Shown here piece after piece: positions 22,570 to 24,288 of a DNA stretch of 24,288 nucleotides. A program made the translations under genes and the position numbers. The notes below the pieces were generated by a model. That model saw nothing but the letters and a program-made list of their open reading frames with translations, did no database searches and had not been told where the DNA came from. Origin of the DNA: a virus. Each line of letters begins with the position of its first letter. Position 1 is the stretch's first letter. Location: positions 1 through 24,288 of IMG/VR virus record IMGVR_UViG_3300028384_000302. The stretch is one strand, 5' to 3'.

Positions 22570-24287
22570 TATGATACTCCGTATGGGCTAAGTATTCCAC
22601 CTGGACGCTTCTGATTCTGTAGTTCTTTTTGTACTGAAGCTGCCAGTATTTGTCCTAAGTTCTGACCACCACCGCCTTGTGCTATCTGCGTACTTGCTTG
22701 GCCGTCTGCAACATTTACGTTTACGACAGTGTTATTTGTTTGAACACCACCGCCTCCCTGCATTTGTACAGGGATTGCATTTCCATTTGGAAGAGGTACT
22801 ACCGCTTCTTTTCCATGAAGCATTGCAAGGTGCCCTTTCTTTGAGCCTTCCGCAATACCTCCAGAAGAGTAGCTAGGCATAGCGATACCCCCGTCCTTGA
22901 ATCCAACAAGAGATGCGAGGAACCCGCCTGCTCCTCCCATGCCGCCAAACATACCGCTGAACATACTGCCAAGGCTGTCTTTCAAACTTGAGAAGATTCC
23001 TCCAAGAGGTCCATTTGCTCCGAACAGATCTGAGAAGAAAGATCCGAAAGGCCCGCCTTCTCCGAAGAAACTGCTGAAGTTATCTTTGATGCTTGTGAAC
23101 AATCCTGACTCTTTTATTTCGTCTTTTAAGTCAGATACGTCTAGTTTTGGCAGAAAACCTTCCATGCCCATGCTATTTACGTCGCCAGGATCTCCGAGTC
23201 CATTATCCATTGCTACTTTTTTGCTAAGAACTGGGAGCTCTCTTTTCACGTCTTCCATAACTCCAGCTTTTTGCGCGTCATTGATTGACTTCATGGTAGC
23301 GCCTTCCAGAGTTTGTGGCTCATACGCGGTTGTTTTTGAACCTGTAGGAGTATCAACTGTTACGCCTTCGGGCGCAGTTGCTGCTGCGCTACAGCATTGA
23401 GTTTTCATCTCTGTGCTTTCAAGCTTTGTCTTTAACTGTTCTGCACCTTCTTGAATACCCATCTTGACTTGGTTTTTAAATCCTTTTTCAGGATCAGTTA
23501 CCGCATCTATAATAGCTTGCTTTGGATCTTGCTTCTTGCTTCCTGTCATTTCTCCGAGGAAGTCCATTAGAGGAGCTACAATTAACATTTCAGTAACTGC
23601 CTCTTGTATTGTTGTTAAGAGCCCTCTTCCAATTTCTTTCATTGCATCTGAAACTTTGAGAGTTTTATCATACAAAGACTGGAATCCTACATTGATTGCA
23701 TCAGTTAATCCAGAACGGAAAGCATCTACAATTGAAGCAGTTACCTGTCTCATGTAATCAAACTTGTCTTCCAGTTGATCCGCTTGTAGTAGAGCAAGTT
23801 CAAAATCAAGAATCTTTTCACCTCTTTGAAGCTCTAGTAATTGTAGGGCTAGTTGCTTCGGTGCGCTCACATCAACGTTATCAAGAGCATCTGCTAGATT
23901 TGATAGCGCGGTTCCCTGTAGCTGAGATTCCGAGTCATCAACCGCTTTGAGTTCTATTGCTAACTTTCTCATTTCAGCAACTTGGAACTTTTTCTTTGCT
24001 TCTAATAATGCATATTCTGCTTCAATAGCTTGTCGTCTTAATTCAAACTCTTGGTCAACAGTTGATTGGCCTCGAGCAGCAGATGTACGAAGATTCTCTG
24101 CTTCATTTAGTGCTGTTGCTCTTTCAACATTGAACAGCGGATTTGCACGAGCCTGTCTACCTACAGCTATCTTTGACTGCTTCTTTGCGATATTATCTTG
24201 AGTTTTATTAATATCTTGTAAGAGTTTTAGCTCTTTCTCTCGCTCTTTTCTTATTTGTGTGATTCCGCTTAGGATTTTCTCTTCAAA
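22569..24287 (-). CDS. H: tape measure protein H, C-terminal part (start beyond window)
   Basis: About 572 residues are visible; the frame is open to the window edge, so this is the C-terminal part. The first 150 residues are a Glu/Lys/Gln/Ala-rich coiled coil. Next comes VDAFRSGLTDAINVGFQSLY and a hydrophobic helix, VTEMLIVAPLMDFLGEM, as in lambda-type tape measure C-termini. A Gly/Phe-rich stretch (FFGEGGPFGSFFSDLFG, MFGGMGGAGG) could be membrane-active. Near the end is the conserved SYSSGGIAEGSKKGHLAMLHG, with EAVVPLPNG, found at the C-terminus of many tape measure proteins. It sets tail length and is thought to be ejected into the host. An internal ATG at 23972 is not the start. A CC pair (TQCCSAAA) is unexplained. 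Confidence 0.93.
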   Translation of the reverse strand, partial: FEEKILSGITQIRKEREKELKLLQDINKTQDNIAKKQSKIAVGRQARANPLFNVERATALNEAENLRTSAARGQSTVDQEFELRRQAIEAEYALLEAKKKFQVAEMRKLAIELKAVDDSESQLQGTALSNLADALDNVDVSAPKQLALQLLELQRGEKILDFELALLQADQLEDKFDYMRQVTASIVDAFRSGLTDAINVGFQSLYDKTLKVSDAMKEIGRGLLTTIQEAVTEMLIVAPLMDFLGEMTGSKKQDPKQAIIDAVTDPEKGFKNQVKMGIQEGAEQLKTKLESTEMKTQCCSAAATAPEGVTVDTPTGSKTTAYEPQTLEGATMKSINDAQKAGVMEDVKRELPVLSKKVAMDNGLGDPGDVNSMGMEGFLPKLDVSDLKDEIKESGLFTSIKDNFSSFFGEGGPFGSFFSDLFGANGPLGGIFSSLKDSLGSMFSGMFGGMGGAGGFLASLVGFKDGGIAMPSYSSGGIAEGSKKGHLAMLHGKEAVVPLPNGNAIPVQMQGGGGVQTNNTVVNVNVADGQASTQIAQGGGGQNLGQILAASVQKELQNQKRPGGILSPYGVS

Positions 24288-24288
24288 C

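Noticed and set aside
1-24288. tRNA, integrase, attachment site or repressor
   Set aside because: No cloverleaf, recombinase or lysogeny gene could be supported anywhere in the window.

Overview
The window is a piece of a tailed bacteriophage genome of siphovirus type. About 6 kb of rightward replication, recombination and nucleotide genes converge on about 18 kb of leftward tail genes. Dense packing, short overlaps between genes, moderate GC and a phage-type class Ia ribonucleotide reductase with its own glutaredoxin all fit a lytic phage. The style of the small hypothetical genes and of the fibre repeats suggests an uncultured aquatic or marine phage. That habitat and the host are inference; no host marker is visible.

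Rightward module (1-6112): the 3' part of a gp46/SbcC/Rad50-like recombination ATPase (its start lies before the window), a small conserved phage protein (with a possible out-of-frame overlapping gene), a PD-(D/E)XK Holliday-junction-resolvase-like nuclease, a 5'-3' exonuclease/flap endonuclease, a ribonucleotide reductase large subunit broken in two (nrdA), glutaredoxin, ribonucleotide reductase small subunit (nrdB) and a small acidic protein. Together these would resect and process DNA and supply dNTPs. The module ends at a strong hairpin with a T-run that also contains the last stop codon (6101-6122).

Leftward module (24288-6124, minus strand): the gene order is that of phage lambda H-M-L-K-I-J, meaning tape measure (start outside the window), minor tail protein M, tail-tip Fe-S protein L, JAMM plus NlpC/P60 peptidase K, tail assembly protein I, and the tail-tip/host-specificity protein J. 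Stop and start codons mostly overlap, so this is one transcription unit. The product assembles the tail tip and the receptor-binding fibre.

The most unusual points are these. (1) nrdA is interrupted exactly at the conserved NTSPSIEP-type motif and lacks about 35 expected residues, with stops at the junction. (2) Protein I carries a complete C-terminal Hint (intein-like) domain ending in HNK. (3) Protein L has a CBM5/12-like insertion between its Fe-S cysteines. (4) J is a 3849-residue fusion of a lambda-J hub with a long fibre. It stops at the edge of a 131-bp direct repeat, and the reading continues in two further out-of-frame modules (about 1.5 kb) carrying a carbohydrate-binding-like fold and the real-looking fibre C-terminus. 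Points 1 and the frameshifts in 4 could be assembly or sequencing errors and should be checked on reads first.
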